Shown here: one piece after another, positions 54,794-63,608 of the stretch | Layout of the letters: each line of letters starts with the position of its first letter | Position numbering within the stretch: position 1 is the first letter of the stretch | Source: Cupriavidus consociatus | Lineage (GTDB): Bacteria; Pseudomonadota; Gammaproteobacteria; Burkholderiales; Burkholderiaceae | Direction of reading: 5' to 3' | NCBI RefSeq assembly: GCF_017814975.1 | Contig: NZ_JAGIQA010000001.1 | Coordinates: 620,001-684,000, forward strand | DNA length: 64,000 nt | Position numbers and translations under genes: made by a program | Notes under the pieces: model-generated | What the model was told of the DNA's origin: nothing | The model's input: the letters and a program-made list of their open reading frames with translations, nothing else | Databases searched by the model: none

Positions 54794-57086
54794 CGCAGGC
54801 TCCGGAAGGCGGCAGGGTCTTCAACAGCGGCAGGTCGCGCAAGCGCTCGCCAGTCGCATTGAACAAGGCGTTCGCCACCGCCGGCGCGACCGGCGGCGTG
54901 GTGGACTCGCCCACGCCCTGGGGCGGTCCCATCGAAGGCATCACGTGTACCTGGATGTCCGGACAGTCGCGCAGGCGCATGACCGGAAAGGCGGTGTAGT
55001 AGTCCTCCTTCACCTTGCCTGCATCCAGCGTGATCTTCTGCCACAGCGCCGCCGACAGACCGAACACGATGCCGCCTTCCACCTGCTGCTCGATCAGGGT
55101 CGGGTTCACCGGCATGCCGCAATCGATAGCGCAGTAGACGCGATCCACGCGCACCTGCCCCGCGTTGTCCACCGACACTTCGGCCACTTGCGCCACCACA
55201 CTGCCGAACGACTCATGCAGGGCCACGCCACGCCCCACCTTGGCCACGCCAGGCTTCCTGCGCATAGGCTGGCCCCAGCCCGACATGTTTCTCAGCTGAT
55301 CGAGCACCGCGCGCTGACGATCATCCCTGAGCAGGGTCATGCGGTAATCGAGCGGATCCGCGCCGACAGCCACCGCCAGTTCGTCAACGAAGCTTTCCAT
55401 GAAGAAGGCATGGTGCGAGTGCCCCACCGAGCGCCAGTAGCCCACCGGGATGGCCAGATCCACGGTGTGGTGGCCAACCCATATGTCTGGCCAGGCATAG
55501 GCCTGGTCAAAGGCGCCTTCCACCGTGGACTTGTCCAGCCGCGACACGAAGATGTCGGGCAGGCCGAAGTTGCGTTTCGCGGTGCTCTCCAGCACTGACT
55601 GGCTGGCCGAAATATTGCGCACGGCGATGACCTTGCGGTTCCCGTCGAGCCAGGCCTCGAAGCGCGACACGCTGGCCGGACGGTAGAAGTCGTGCTGCAT
55701 GTCCTCGGGGCGCGACCAGATCGTCTGCACCGGCACGCCCTTGCGCCTGGCGGCTATGGCGGCCGCCTGGCAGATGAAATCCACTTCGAGCCGGCGCCCG
55801 AAGGCACCGCCGATGGATTGCTGGCGCAGTTCCACCCGGTCCGTGTCCAGGCCGAGCGTCTTCGCCACGCAGCGCCGAGCCAGCCCGGGCATCTGCGTGG
55901 CGGCCCACACGATGGCGCGATCCTCCTGGACCAGCACCGTGCAGTTGACGGGCTCCAGCGCGGCGTGCGCGAGATATGGTGCCGAGTACAAGCTCTGGAT
56001 GGCGGGCTTGCCCTGCGCCATGGCGCGCCCGTTGCCATGCTCGTACCAGATGCGCGGGTTGGAGGCGTCGAGCGCCTTCACCAGCAGGTCGCGGATACCG
56101 GGGCTCGAAAGGCTTTGCGCCTCGCCCGCGTCCCACTTGCACTGAACCTTTTCCACCGCCTGCATGGCGATCCACGCATCGCTGGCGATCACCGCCACGC
56201 CGCCGCTGCCGCCCGGGATCGGCTCCAGCGCGACAAGGTCGAGCACGCCGGGCAATTTTTTCACATCGTCCGGCGGCGATCCCTGCAGCTTGCCGCCCAG
56301 CGTCGGACACATCTGCACGCTGGCGTAGACCATCGCGTCCGCCACCACGTCGATACCGAAGCGGGCGGTGCCGTGAAGCTTGGCCGGTGTATCAAGCCGC
56401 GCCGTGCGGGTGCCGATGAGCCTGAAGTTGGCCGGTTCCTTCAGTTCGACCGTGCGCGGCAAGCCCTCGCGCGCGGCTGCCGCGGCCAGCTCGCCGAAGG
56501 TGGCACTGCGTCCCGACGGGTGCACTACCTTGCCGGCCTGCGCGCGGCACTCCTCGGCCTTGACGTCCCACTGCCTGGCCGCGGCCGCGCACAGCATCAT
56601 GCGGGCGGCGGCGCCGGCTTCGCGCATCGGATTCCACAGGTCCCTGATGCTGGTTGAGCCGCCGGTGAACATCATGCCCACCTCGCGCACACCCTTGCGC
56701 ACGAACCATTCCGCGGCCCGCCTGGGCCATCCTTTGTCGTCCGGTCGGAACGGCAGGTTGGCGACCACGCCCTCGATGTTGTTGTACAGGTTGTCGACCG
56801 GAGACGGCTCGACGCGGATCTGCGACCAGTCGGCCTCCATCTCCTCGGCCAGCAGCATCGCCGCGCCGGTATGCACGCCCTGCCCCATCTCGGCCTTGTT
56901 CATCACCACCGTGACGGTGTTGTCAGACGCCACTTTCACCCAGCCGTTCAGCGCGAATTGCCCATTGCGCACTGCTAGCGGCTCGCCGCCCACCAGGCGC
57001 TGACGCGGCGGCAGCCAGGCCCATCCAATCACCAGCACACCAGCGGCGCCCGCACCGCCGAGCAGGAAGGCTCTGCGCGTCAACAT
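54762..57086 (-). CDS. Molybdenum hydroxylase large subunit (isoquinoline 1-oxidoreductase beta-like)
   Basis: A 774-aa protein. The N-terminus is a Tat signal (LTRRAFLLGGAGAAG) followed by a hydrophobic segment, and the aldehyde oxidase-type body has QSIGGAFGRR-like and EMGQGVHTG motifs, with the C-terminal molybdopterin domain. Together with the overlapping small subunit it makes a periplasmic hydroxylase without a FAD subunit, as in IorAB. The start (57086) was chosen for the Tat motif; the ribosome-binding site is weak. Substrate is unknown. Confidence 0.88.
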   Translation of the reverse strand: MLTRRAFLLGGAGAAGVLVIGWAWLPPRQRLVGGEPLAVRNGQFALNGWVKVASDNTVTVVMNKAEMGQGVHTGAAMLLAEEMEADWSQIRVEPSPVDNLYNNIEGVVANLPFRPDDKGWPRRAAEWFVRKGVREVGMMFTGGSTSIRDLWNPMREAGAAARMMLCAAAARQWDVKAEECRAQAGKVVHPSGRSATFGELAAAAAREGLPRTVELKEPANFRLIGTRTARLDTPAKLHGTARFGIDVVADAMVYASVQMCPTLGGKLQGSPPDDVKKLPGVLDLVALEPIPGGSGGVAVIASDAWIAMQAVEKVQCKWDAGEAQSLSSPGIRDLLVKALDASNPRIWYEHGNGRAMAQGKPAIQSLYSAPYLAHAALEPVNCTVLVQEDRAIVWAATQMPGLARRCVAKTLGLDTDRVELRQQSIGGAFGRRLEVDFICQAAAIAARRKGVPVQTIWSRPEDMQHDFYRPASVSRFEAWLDGNRKVIAVRNISASQSVLESTAKRNFGLPDIFVSRLDKSTVEGAFDQAYAWPDIWVGHHTVDLAIPVGYWRSVGHSHHAFFMESFVDELAVAVGADPLDYRMTLLRDDRQRAVLDQLRNMSGWGQPMRRKPGVAKVGRGVALHESFGSVVAQVAEVSVDNAGQVRVDRVYCAIDCGMPVNPTLIEQQVEGGIVFGLSAALWQKITLDAGKVKEDYYTAFPVMRLRDCPDIQVHVMPSMGPPQGVGESTTPPVAPAVANALFNATGERLRDLPLLKTLPPSGACDARQPAQCQR

Positions 57087-57501
57087 GGCAAGACTGGCGG
57101 ATCGATCATCATAGGAAGCCCCCGTGCCGCCGATGGCATGGCCTATATTAGGTCGGGAAGTGCTGCAGCGCGAATGTGAAACGAGGTTGGCGCTATCTAG
57201 CAACACCCAGCGTGGCCACGCTGCCTTGATTCCGCCCTGCCGGCGCAGGTCGAAATGCTCCTTGGCGAGTGCCCGCGTTCCGGCAAATCCTTTAGCGCGG
57301 GAAGCCTCGCGGGCCGGGCAAACAGTGGATGCCATCCACTCGACCCACCAGCAACATTCCTAGGAAAATCATAGCCTTAGCAAACATGCTCTGTATCTGG
57401 GCACAAACGCAGGCCAGCCCGCTGGCCTATTCCTGGACCAGAACGCGAACGTGGCGGCAGACAGGTGCAGGGAGTCTGAGCAGGGGGCGAAGCCACGCGG
57501 G
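57087..57501. other. Intergenic region, no gene seen
   Basis: A 415-bp gap lies upstream of the molybdenum hydroxylase large subunit and downstream of the LysR stop. It must hold the promoter for the leftward hydroxylase genes. No coding or regulatory signature is convincing. Confidence 0.45.
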
Positions 57502-58497
57502 TTAGCGTCGGGACGCCGGGCGTCCGCGGTCGCGCCGACCCGAAGATTTCGCATGCAGACGGCTGAGTATCCCGTCGAATGTTTCGAGCTGGCGCGTGAT
57601 CTCCGCCTGGCCATGTTCGATCAGGAACGCTCGAAACGCCATGGCAACACGGGGAATGCGCACGCCGGGAAGGTTCAGGACATACCAGTCGCGCTCAATC
57701 GGATTGTCCTTGAGTGGCAGCAGCCCGATCAGCCCTGCCTGGAATTCGAGCGTGCAGGCATGCAGCGAGAGGAAGGCGACACCCAGCCCCGCCGCCACCA
57801 TGCGCTTGATGGCGGCATTGCTTGATAGCTCGGAACCCAGGGGCAAGCGGTGCCCCGCCTCTTTGAAAAGGCGCTCCACCGTATTGCGCGTGCCAGACCC
57901 CCTCTCCCGCACCAGCAAGTTGGCGTTCAGCAAGTCTTTCAGGGAAAGATTCCTGCGTGACATCAGCGGATGATCCGGCGCGGCGATGAACGCCATGGGG
58001 TGCTTGGCAAATGGCGTCGCGTGGGTGCGCACGTCGCTGGGTGGCCGGCCGATGATGGCAAGGTCGATTTCGTGCATGGCCAGCATGCGGATGATCTCCT
58101 CGCGATTGCCTACACTGAGCTTGATCTTGACCTCGGGGCGTTGCCCGGTGAATGCCACCAGCATCGGCGGCAACAGGTACTCTGCCGTCGTAATCGCCCC
58201 CACCCGCAGCGTACCGGCCTGGTCCCCTTTGAGCGCGGCGACTTCTTCGACCGCATCGCGCCACAAGCGCAGCATCTGGCCGGCATAGCCGGCGATGACC
58301 TCACCGGCAGGCGTCAGTTGCATGCCTCGGCCGACCCTTTGCACGAGCGGCGTACCGGTCGCTTGCTCCAAAAGGCGCAACTGCAATGACACCGTCGGCT
58401 GCGTCAGGTGCAATTCTTCAGCCGCCCGCGAGACACCGCCCAGGCGTGCAACAGCATCGATGGCATTCAGTTGCCGGAACGTGGTGGATCGATTCAT
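57502..58497 (-). CDS. LysR-family regulator (CbbR-like)
   Basis: A 331-aa LTTR. The HTH (about 1-60) contains GGVSRAAEELHLTQPTVSLQ, and residues 90-300 are the effector domain (GTLRVGAITTAEYLLPP, RERGSGTRNTVERLF). These match CbbR and related activators. It diverges from the HAD-like and NDH-2-like genes. ATG 58497 precedes an AT-rich interval with palindromes. The regulated metabolism is not certain, since no Calvin-cycle genes are nearby. Confidence 0.88.
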   Translation of the reverse strand: MNRSTTFRQLNAIDAVARLGGVSRAAEELHLTQPTVSLQLRLLEQATGTPLVQRVGRGMQLTPAGEVIAGYAGQMLRLWRDAVEEVAALKGDQAGTLRVGAITTAEYLLPPMLVAFTGQRPEVKIKLSVGNREEIIRMLAMHEIDLAIIGRPPSDVRTHATPFAKHPMAFIAAPDHPLMSRRNLSLKDLLNANLLVRERGSGTRNTVERLFKEAGHRLPLGSELSSNAAIKRMVAAGLGVAFLSLHACTLEFQAGLIGLLPLKDNPIERDWYVLNLPGVRIPRVAMAFRAFLIEHGQAEITRQLETFDGILSRLHAKSSGRRDRGRPASRR

Positions 58498-58520
58498 ATC
58501 AAAAAACCAATGGGTCGGTT

Positions 58521-58611
58521 TTGATTATCAATTTTTTCGTATGAGCCCGCTACCTTATAGTGGGCAGCACGGAAACGCAATCCACGCGACCCCTTAGGTT
58601 AAGGCTCTTAA
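58521..58611. promoter_or_regulatory. Divergent promoter region of LysR gene
   Basis: TTGAT-T-ATCAA is an 11-bp palindrome at 58521-58531, and TTAAG-GCT-CTTAA at 58599-58611 is another. The region is AT-rich and separates divergent genes; it is a likely LysR target. Confidence 0.45.
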
Positions 58612-58625
58612 GAGAGAGAACGGCA

Positions 58626-59321
58626 ATGTCACCTGAACTGCTTGTATTCGCACTGGACGACGTCATGCCCCGGCTTGACGATCCGCACCAAGGCCAACCC
58701 AAAGAAGAGCGCGGCGAAGCGTGGCGAGCCTCATGCGCTCGGCAAGCTGCCACCTCAGTGCAAGATGTCGCACACACTTTCAGCGAACTTCGCCTGACGG
58801 CAGGTTCGGCAAACAGCGAAACGGTGCGGGAGCACGCGGAGGCCGATCTACTGGCGTATGAGAAGCGCTTCATCGCCGCGTGCGCTCAGGGCAGGTTTGG
58901 GATCGAAGCACAGGCGCTTGCCCGGATGGAAGACGCCGCGCTCGACGGGGTGCGCCTTGCACTGGGCTCCAGGCTTTCGTCCAGGATGGTCTGCGCATTG
59001 ATGGAATCAACGCTGGGGCCAGACTGGGTCGACCGGTTTTCAGTTGTGGCCACCGCGGACGCCCTGTCCGGGCACCAGTCGGAAGACGAGTTGTATCGCC
59101 TGATCCTGCGCACGACGGGCGTACCGCCACAACATGCGTCGCTGGTGTCGGCGTCGAGGCGCTGTAACGAGATCGCGCGTCGCCTCGGCATGCAGGGGGA
59201 AAGACTCAACGCGCATGACGGTGCATTCGCAAGGCGGAACGACAACGGTAGCGAGGCATGGCCGTCGCGCGATACACGTTCTCGAGGTGCGCCGCGCACG
59301 GCTCCCTCTGCCGCTCCTTAG
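58626..59321 (+). CDS. Degenerate HAD-like protein
   Basis: A 231-aa protein that shows the layout of a HAD phosphatase, but the signature residues are changed. The usual FDxDGT start reads FALDDVM (the first Asp is Ala9; Asp11 remains). The Lys motif region reads SGHQSEDELYRLI, and the C-terminal acidic loop is VSASRRCNEIARRLGM, without the Asp. These suggest a non-catalytic homolog. The alignment is by eye. ATG 58626 is preceded by GAGAGAAC. It lies 19 bp upstream of the NDH-2-like gene, so both are likely co-transcribed. Confidence 0.55.
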   Translation: MSPELLVFALDDVMPRLDDPHQGQPKEERGEAWRASCARQAATSVQDVAHTFSELRLTAGSANSETVREHAEADLLAYEKRFIAACAQGRFGIEAQALARMEDAALDGVRLALGSRLSSRMVCALMESTLGPDWVDRFSVVATADALSGHQSEDELYRLILRTTGVPPQHASLVSASRRCNEIARRLGMQGERLNAHDGAFARRNDNGSEAWPSRDTRSRGAPRTAPSAAP

Positions 59322-59340
59322 CTGACTTCGGAAAACCAAT

Positions 59341-60645
59341 ATGAATACGATCGTCGTTGTTGGCGGTGGCGCCGCCGGTTTGCAACTCGCCATTGGACTG
59401 GGGCGCACGTTAGGGAAACGCCGGCGCGCCAGGGTGATCCTGGTAGACCGCAGCCCGACGCATCTCTGGAAGCCGCTGTTGCACGAGGTGGCCGCTGGCA
59501 CGGTTGAGCCGACCGTTCACTACACCTCCTTCGCGCTACAGGCCGAACGCAATCATTTCGAGTTCATTCAGGGGGACCTCGTTTCCGTGGACCGGTCGCA
59601 CCGCGTGATCTCCCTGACCGCCGGCGGCGAAGCAGATACGTCCGGCGCGCGCCTCCGGCAGCTGGCATACGACAAGCTTGTGCTCGCGATCGGCGGTGTC
59701 ACGCAGTACTTTGGCGTGACCGGAGCCCGCGAACATGCGCTGGCGTTGGACAGCGTCAGCGGTGCTGAGCGCGTGCGCGAGCGCCTGCACGCCGCCCTGC
59801 GCCGCAAATCAGCCGCCGCGTTGTCGCCCGACAGAGAGGCAAGCAAGGTGCGGGTGGCTATCGTGGGTGGTGGAGCGACCGGCGTCCAGCTAGCCGCGCA
59901 ATTGCGCCGCACCTCCTACCTGCTGAACCGCTATGGCGTGCATCAGCTCGACCCGAACCGTGACGTGGATATCTCCGTGCTCGAAGCGGCGCCGAGTCTC
60001 CTGCCAGGGATGGATGGCGAGCTTGCGGCCCGGGTGGCACGGCAACTCGCCAAGCAGAACATCGGCATCGCCACCGGGCAGCGCGTGACTGCGGTCACGC
60101 CGCAAGGACTCACGCTCAATGGCACCGAGCCGGTCGATGCGGACGTCGTCGTCTGGGCCGCAGGCGTCGCTGCGCCGGCGCTGGTCGCGTCATTTGGCCT
60201 GGCTGTCAATGAGAAGGGACAGGCCCGCGTGGGCCCCACGCTTCAGTGCCTGGATGACGAAAACGTCTTCGCGATCGGCGATTGCGCCAGCTGCCGGCCC
60301 GCCAATGCGGCAAAGGAGCTCCCCACGCGGGCACAGGTTGCCTTCCAGCAAGCCCTGTATCTGGCGGACGCGGTGCCGCGGCATCTGGCGGGCAAGCCGG
60401 TGAGGCCCTTTGTCTTCCGGGACTATGGATCGCTGATTTCGCTGGCGGGTGGCCTGGCCGTCGGTTCGCTGGCCTCGGTCAAGGGTATTTCAGGCTGGTA
60501 TGTGGAGGGACGTCTGGCTGGCCTGCTACACAATGCCATTTATCGTCGCCACATCGTCTCGATTAACGGCTGGCGCCGGGCCCTGGCGATCTCGATATCG
60601 CATGGGCTCGAGCGCTGGCTGGGTGCGGGGACGCGGCTGCATTGA
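59341..60645 (+). CDS. Type-II NADH dehydrogenase-like FAD/NAD(P) oxidoreductase
   Basis: A 434-aa pyridine-nucleotide disulfide-oxidoreductase-fold protein. The FAD site is VVVGGGAAGLQLA (about 5-17), the NAD site IVGGGATGVQLA (about 173-184), and the third motif FAIGDCASC (about 310-318). Residues near the C-terminus (RRHIVSINGW) and its hydrophobic end suit membrane-surface NDH-2 enzymes that pass electrons from NADH to quinone. ATG 59341. It follows the HAD-like gene; the pair is divergent from the CbbR-like regulator. Confidence 0.88.
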   Translation: MNTIVVVGGGAAGLQLAIGLGRTLGKRRRARVILVDRSPTHLWKPLLHEVAAGTVEPTVHYTSFALQAERNHFEFIQGDLVSVDRSHRVISLTAGGEADTSGARLRQLAYDKLVLAIGGVTQYFGVTGAREHALALDSVSGAERVRERLHAALRRKSAAALSPDREASKVRVAIVGGGATGVQLAAQLRRTSYLLNRYGVHQLDPNRDVDISVLEAAPSLLPGMDGELAARVARQLAKQNIGIATGQRVTAVTPQGLTLNGTEPVDADVVVWAAGVAAPALVASFGLAVNEKGQARVGPTLQCLDDENVFAIGDCASCRPANAAKELPTRAQVAFQQALYLADAVPRHLAGKPVRPFVFRDYGSLISLAGGLAVGSLASVKGISGWYVEGRLAGLLHNAIYRRHIVSINGWRRALAISISHGLERWLGAGTRLH

Positions 60646-60759
60646 AGCTTGCCGGGCAGGCATGGGACAAGGCCAGGTTCCGGCATGCCGATGCCAGCGT
60701 CGCACAAGCAGCGCGGGCCGACTGGCCTTTGTCAGCTCGCCGGATGCCGCACCCTGGCA

Positions 60760-61260
60760 TCAGGCCGCCGCCGTCATGACGGCATTGATGAACCGGCCAT
60801 ACTCCCCCCGCGCATACAGTAGCGAAGCTGAATCCCCGGCGTCCAGGCGAACATCGGTCACGTCGCCAATCAAGACGAGGTGAGTGCCTGATTCGATGAT
60901 CTCGGACACGCTGCACTCGAAGACAGCTGTGGCGGAGGACAGCCATGGCGCGGCGCCCGGCCTCACATTCCACTCGCCGACGGCGAACTTCTCCGCCGGG
61001 GCCGCACTGGTGGCAAATTTTCCGGCCACCTCGATGTCGTTCGGCGAAAGTATGTTGACCGCGAACTGGCGCGAATTCACGATCGCCTGGGCTGTCCTGC
61101 TGCTCCGGTTGAGGCAGCACAGCAGCGAGGGTGGTTCCGCGCAAAGCGAGCATACCGCCGTCGCCGTCAGCCCAACGACTTCGCCCCCGTCGCGGGCGGT
61201 GATGACCGTCACGGAAGCGGCGAGTCGTCGCATGCCCTGCTTGAATAGTGCCGAACACAT
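60760..61260 (-). CDS. Flavin reductase-domain protein
   Basis: A 166-aa FMN-binding split-barrel flavin reductase. It has RRLAASVTVITARDGG, GLTATAVCSLCAEPP, FAVNILSPND and GRFINA-type segments typical of HpaC-like enzymes. It would supply reduced flavin to an oxygenase. ATG 61260 follows AAGGAGGAGTCCAACC. It is the last gene of the leftward set containing GcvT and the GbdR-like regulator. Its oxygenase partner is not adjacent. Confidence 0.9.
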   Translation of the reverse strand: MCSALFKQGMRRLAASVTVITARDGGEVVGLTATAVCSLCAEPPSLLCCLNRSSRTAQAIVNSRQFAVNILSPNDIEVAGKFATSAAPAEKFAVGEWNVRPGAAPWLSSATAVFECSVSEIIESGTHLVLIGDVTDVRLDAGDSASLLYARGEYGRFINAVMTAAA

Positions 61261-61298
61261 GGTTGGACTCCTCCTTATCCTTGCTGACTACATCGGTG

Positions 61299-62453
61299 CT
61301 AGGCAAGCCGTGGCATGGAACGCCCGTCCCGTACAAAAGGCGGCCGCACCACCTTCGCAGCAACGCGATTGCGATACACCTCGACATCCACATACGCGCC
61401 GAACGGGATGTCCGGGTCGATCAGTGCCAGGGCGATGGCGATCTGAAGTGTCGGACTATACGTTCCGCTGGTGACCGTTCCGATGACCTCGCCCTGGAGG
61501 TTCACCACCGGGCTGGCCGTGCGGGCGACCGCAGCGCTTTGTTCAAATACCAGCCCGACGAACTGCCGGGTCTGACGACGTGTGCGCAGCGCTGCCTTGC
61601 CAACAAAGTCCCGCTCCGAGTCAAGATCGACACTCCATCCCAGGCCGACATCGAAGGGGGAGCACCTTGGGTCCATGTCCCGCCCGGCCAGCTGCATGCC
61701 AGCCTCAAGCCGAAGCGTCTCCCAGGCATCCAGACCCGCCGGGACGATGCCCGCCGAGCGCAGCATGTCCCACACTTGCACAGCATGCCTTGCCAGCACG
61801 ATCAGCTCGAAACCATCCTCGCTGGTCTTCCCCGTCCTTGCCAGCATCAGCTCGCCTACGACAGGGTCATGCACGATGATCGAATTGAACGGCTTTACCT
61901 GTGCGGCAACCTGGGTGGATGGTATCGCCCGGAATACCGACTCCCGTGCATTGGGACCATGGACGGCAATCGTTGCCAAAGGCTCTACACCCTCCGTGAC
62001 AAGATCCGGGCGCCGCGCCACTACGGTAACCACGCTGTCCGTCCCCGCAATTTGCGAGCGGATCCATTCAAGGTCGCCGCGTGCCGTGTGCGCGTTCAGG
62101 ACGATGCGGAAGTGATCGTCGGCCAGATAGTAGACGACGAGGTCGTCGATCACCCCTCCGTCTCCGTTAAGCATGCACGAATACATTGCTTTGCCTGCCG
62201 ACTTCAGCCTGGCGACGTCATTGGCGAGAAGCTTGCCAAGAAACGCGCGAACCTCCGCGCCGTGCAAGTCGACCACGCACGCGTGCGAAAAGTCGAACAT
62301 TGCGGCGTCCTGCCGCACGGTGTGGTGCTCCTGGATCTGGGAGCCAAAGGCAACCGGCATTTCCCAGCCGCCAACATTAGCCATGCGCGCGTGGCTGGAA
62401 CGGTGGCATTCGTACAGCGGCGTGCGCAAAAGGTGCGAGGTGTTCTGGCTCAT
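61299..62453 (-). CDS. gcvT: Glycine cleavage T protein / aminomethyltransferase
   Basis: A 384-aa folate-dependent aminomethyltransferase. RTPLYECHRSSHARMANVGG starts the family domain, the MYSCMLNGDGGVIDDL segment contains the catalytic Asp, and TSGTYSPTLQIAIAL with the GKAALRT region complete the C-terminal domain. It transfers a methylene from an aminomethyl group to tetrahydrofolate. ATG 62453 matches the family N-terminus; an upstream ATG at 62540 is possible and has a slightly better ribosome-binding site. No gcvH or gcvP is adjacent, so it probably serves the surrounding betaine-type pathway. Confidence 0.85.
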   Translation of the reverse strand: MSQNTSHLLRTPLYECHRSSHARMANVGGWEMPVAFGSQIQEHHTVRQDAAMFDFSHACVVDLHGAEVRAFLGKLLANDVARLKSAGKAMYSCMLNGDGGVIDDLVVYYLADDHFRIVLNAHTARGDLEWIRSQIAGTDSVVTVVARRPDLVTEGVEPLATIAVHGPNARESVFRAIPSTQVAAQVKPFNSIIVHDPVVGELMLARTGKTSEDGFELIVLARHAVQVWDMLRSAGIVPAGLDAWETLRLEAGMQLAGRDMDPRCSPFDVGLGWSVDLDSERDFVGKAALRTRRQTRQFVGLVFEQSAAVARTASPVVNLQGEVIGTVTSGTYSPTLQIAIALALIDPDIPFGAYVDVEVYRNRVAAKVVRPPFVRDGRSMPRLA

Positions 62454-62581
62454 GGGGATCTTGGGAATGTCGTAGTCGGTAACAGGCTTGTTCGCTTGTG
62501 CACGGAATTCCGGGCGGCGACCGTCCCACGATGGATTCATGGCGTCTGCCTCTGGTAGCTTGCACTGTGCGCTGCGCAGGA

Positions 62582-63577
62582 TCATCCCGGTGGACGGCGT
62601 TCGTGGCTGGGTGCATGGCCGAATTGCGCGCGATACGCCTTGCTGAAATGGCAGGGCGAATGGAAGCCGCAGACTGCCGTGACACGCGCGATCGGCGCGT
62701 TGGTCGTGCGCAGCATCTCTCTCGCGCGCTTCAGGCGCAGCGTCAGGTAGTAGTGGGTCGGCGACACGTTCAGGTAGAACTTGAACATCCGTTGCAGATG
62801 CCGCTGCGACAGCCGCACGAGCCGCGCCAGTTCATCGAGCGACAGCGGTTCCTCGATGTTCGCCTCCATCAGCCGGACGACCTCGATCAGCTCTGCCCGC
62901 GAGAGGCCAACCCGGGCATAGACAGGGATCGGCTGCGCATCGCTGGCGCTACGAATCCGCTCGAGTATGAACTGTTCGGAAACCTGCGCCGCAAGCTGCT
63001 GGCCGAAACGCAAGCCAACCAGGTTCAGCATCATGTCGATCGGTGCGGTGCCGCCCGTGCAAGTGAGCCGGTCACGGTCGATGACGAACAGTTCGTCAGC
63101 GAACTTCACCAGCGGAAATTCTTCGTGCAGGGCGGACCGGTTCTCCCAATGCACCGCGCAGCGGTATCCGTCCAGCAGCTTGCTCGACATCAGCGCATAG
63201 GCGCCCGTACAGACACCGCCAAGCGGCATGTCCTGCCCGGCGAGCTGCGCCAGCATGGTCCGCGTGCCGTCGTCGACGGCATCGCGGATCCGGATGCCTC
63301 CACAGACAATCAACACATCCGGCAGCGCAGAGCGATCCAGCGGGCGCGTCGGGCGGACCACGATGCCGTTGCTCGCCTGCACCGGCGCGCCGTCGGGCGT
63401 ATAGATCGACCATGTGTAATGGTCGGCACGCCCGACGTAATTCGCCATGCGCAGCACTTCGATCGCGCTCGAGAACGCGATCATCGAGAACTCGGGCAAT
63501 GTCAGGAAGCCGAAATGCGCGAGAGCCGACATCGACGTTGGAAGGCTCTCAGTTGGCACGGCGTCGGCGGAGCTCAC
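62582..63577 (-). CDS. GbdR-like AraC-family regulator
   Basis: A 331-aa protein. Residues 20-190 are a DJ-1/PfpI (GATase-like) sensor domain (GFLTLPEFSMIAFSSAIE, GGVCTGAYAL), and the last 100 residues are an AraC-type double HTH (SQRHLQRMFKFYLNVSP, VTAVCGFHSPCHFSKAYR). This layout is that of GbdR, which senses glycine betaine and dimethylglycine. The start is GTG at 63577 with AGGAGAGCGAC, better than ATG 63532. It sits between an ABC permease and GcvT. The ligand is inferred from context. Confidence 0.87.
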   Translation of the reverse strand: MSSADAVPTESLPTSMSALAHFGFLTLPEFSMIAFSSAIEVLRMANYVGRADHYTWSIYTPDGAPVQASNGIVVRPTRPLDRSALPDVLIVCGGIRIRDAVDDGTRTMLAQLAGQDMPLGGVCTGAYALMSSKLLDGYRCAVHWENRSALHEEFPLVKFADELFVIDRDRLTCTGGTAPIDMMLNLVGLRFGQQLAAQVSEQFILERIRSASDAQPIPVYARVGLSRAELIEVVRLMEANIEEPLSLDELARLVRLSQRHLQRMFKFYLNVSPTHYYLTLRLKRAREMLRTTNAPIARVTAVCGFHSPCHFSKAYRAQFGHAPSHERRPPG

Positions 63578-63608
63578 GTCGCTCTCCTGGCGAGCAGATG
63601 TCCTGATC

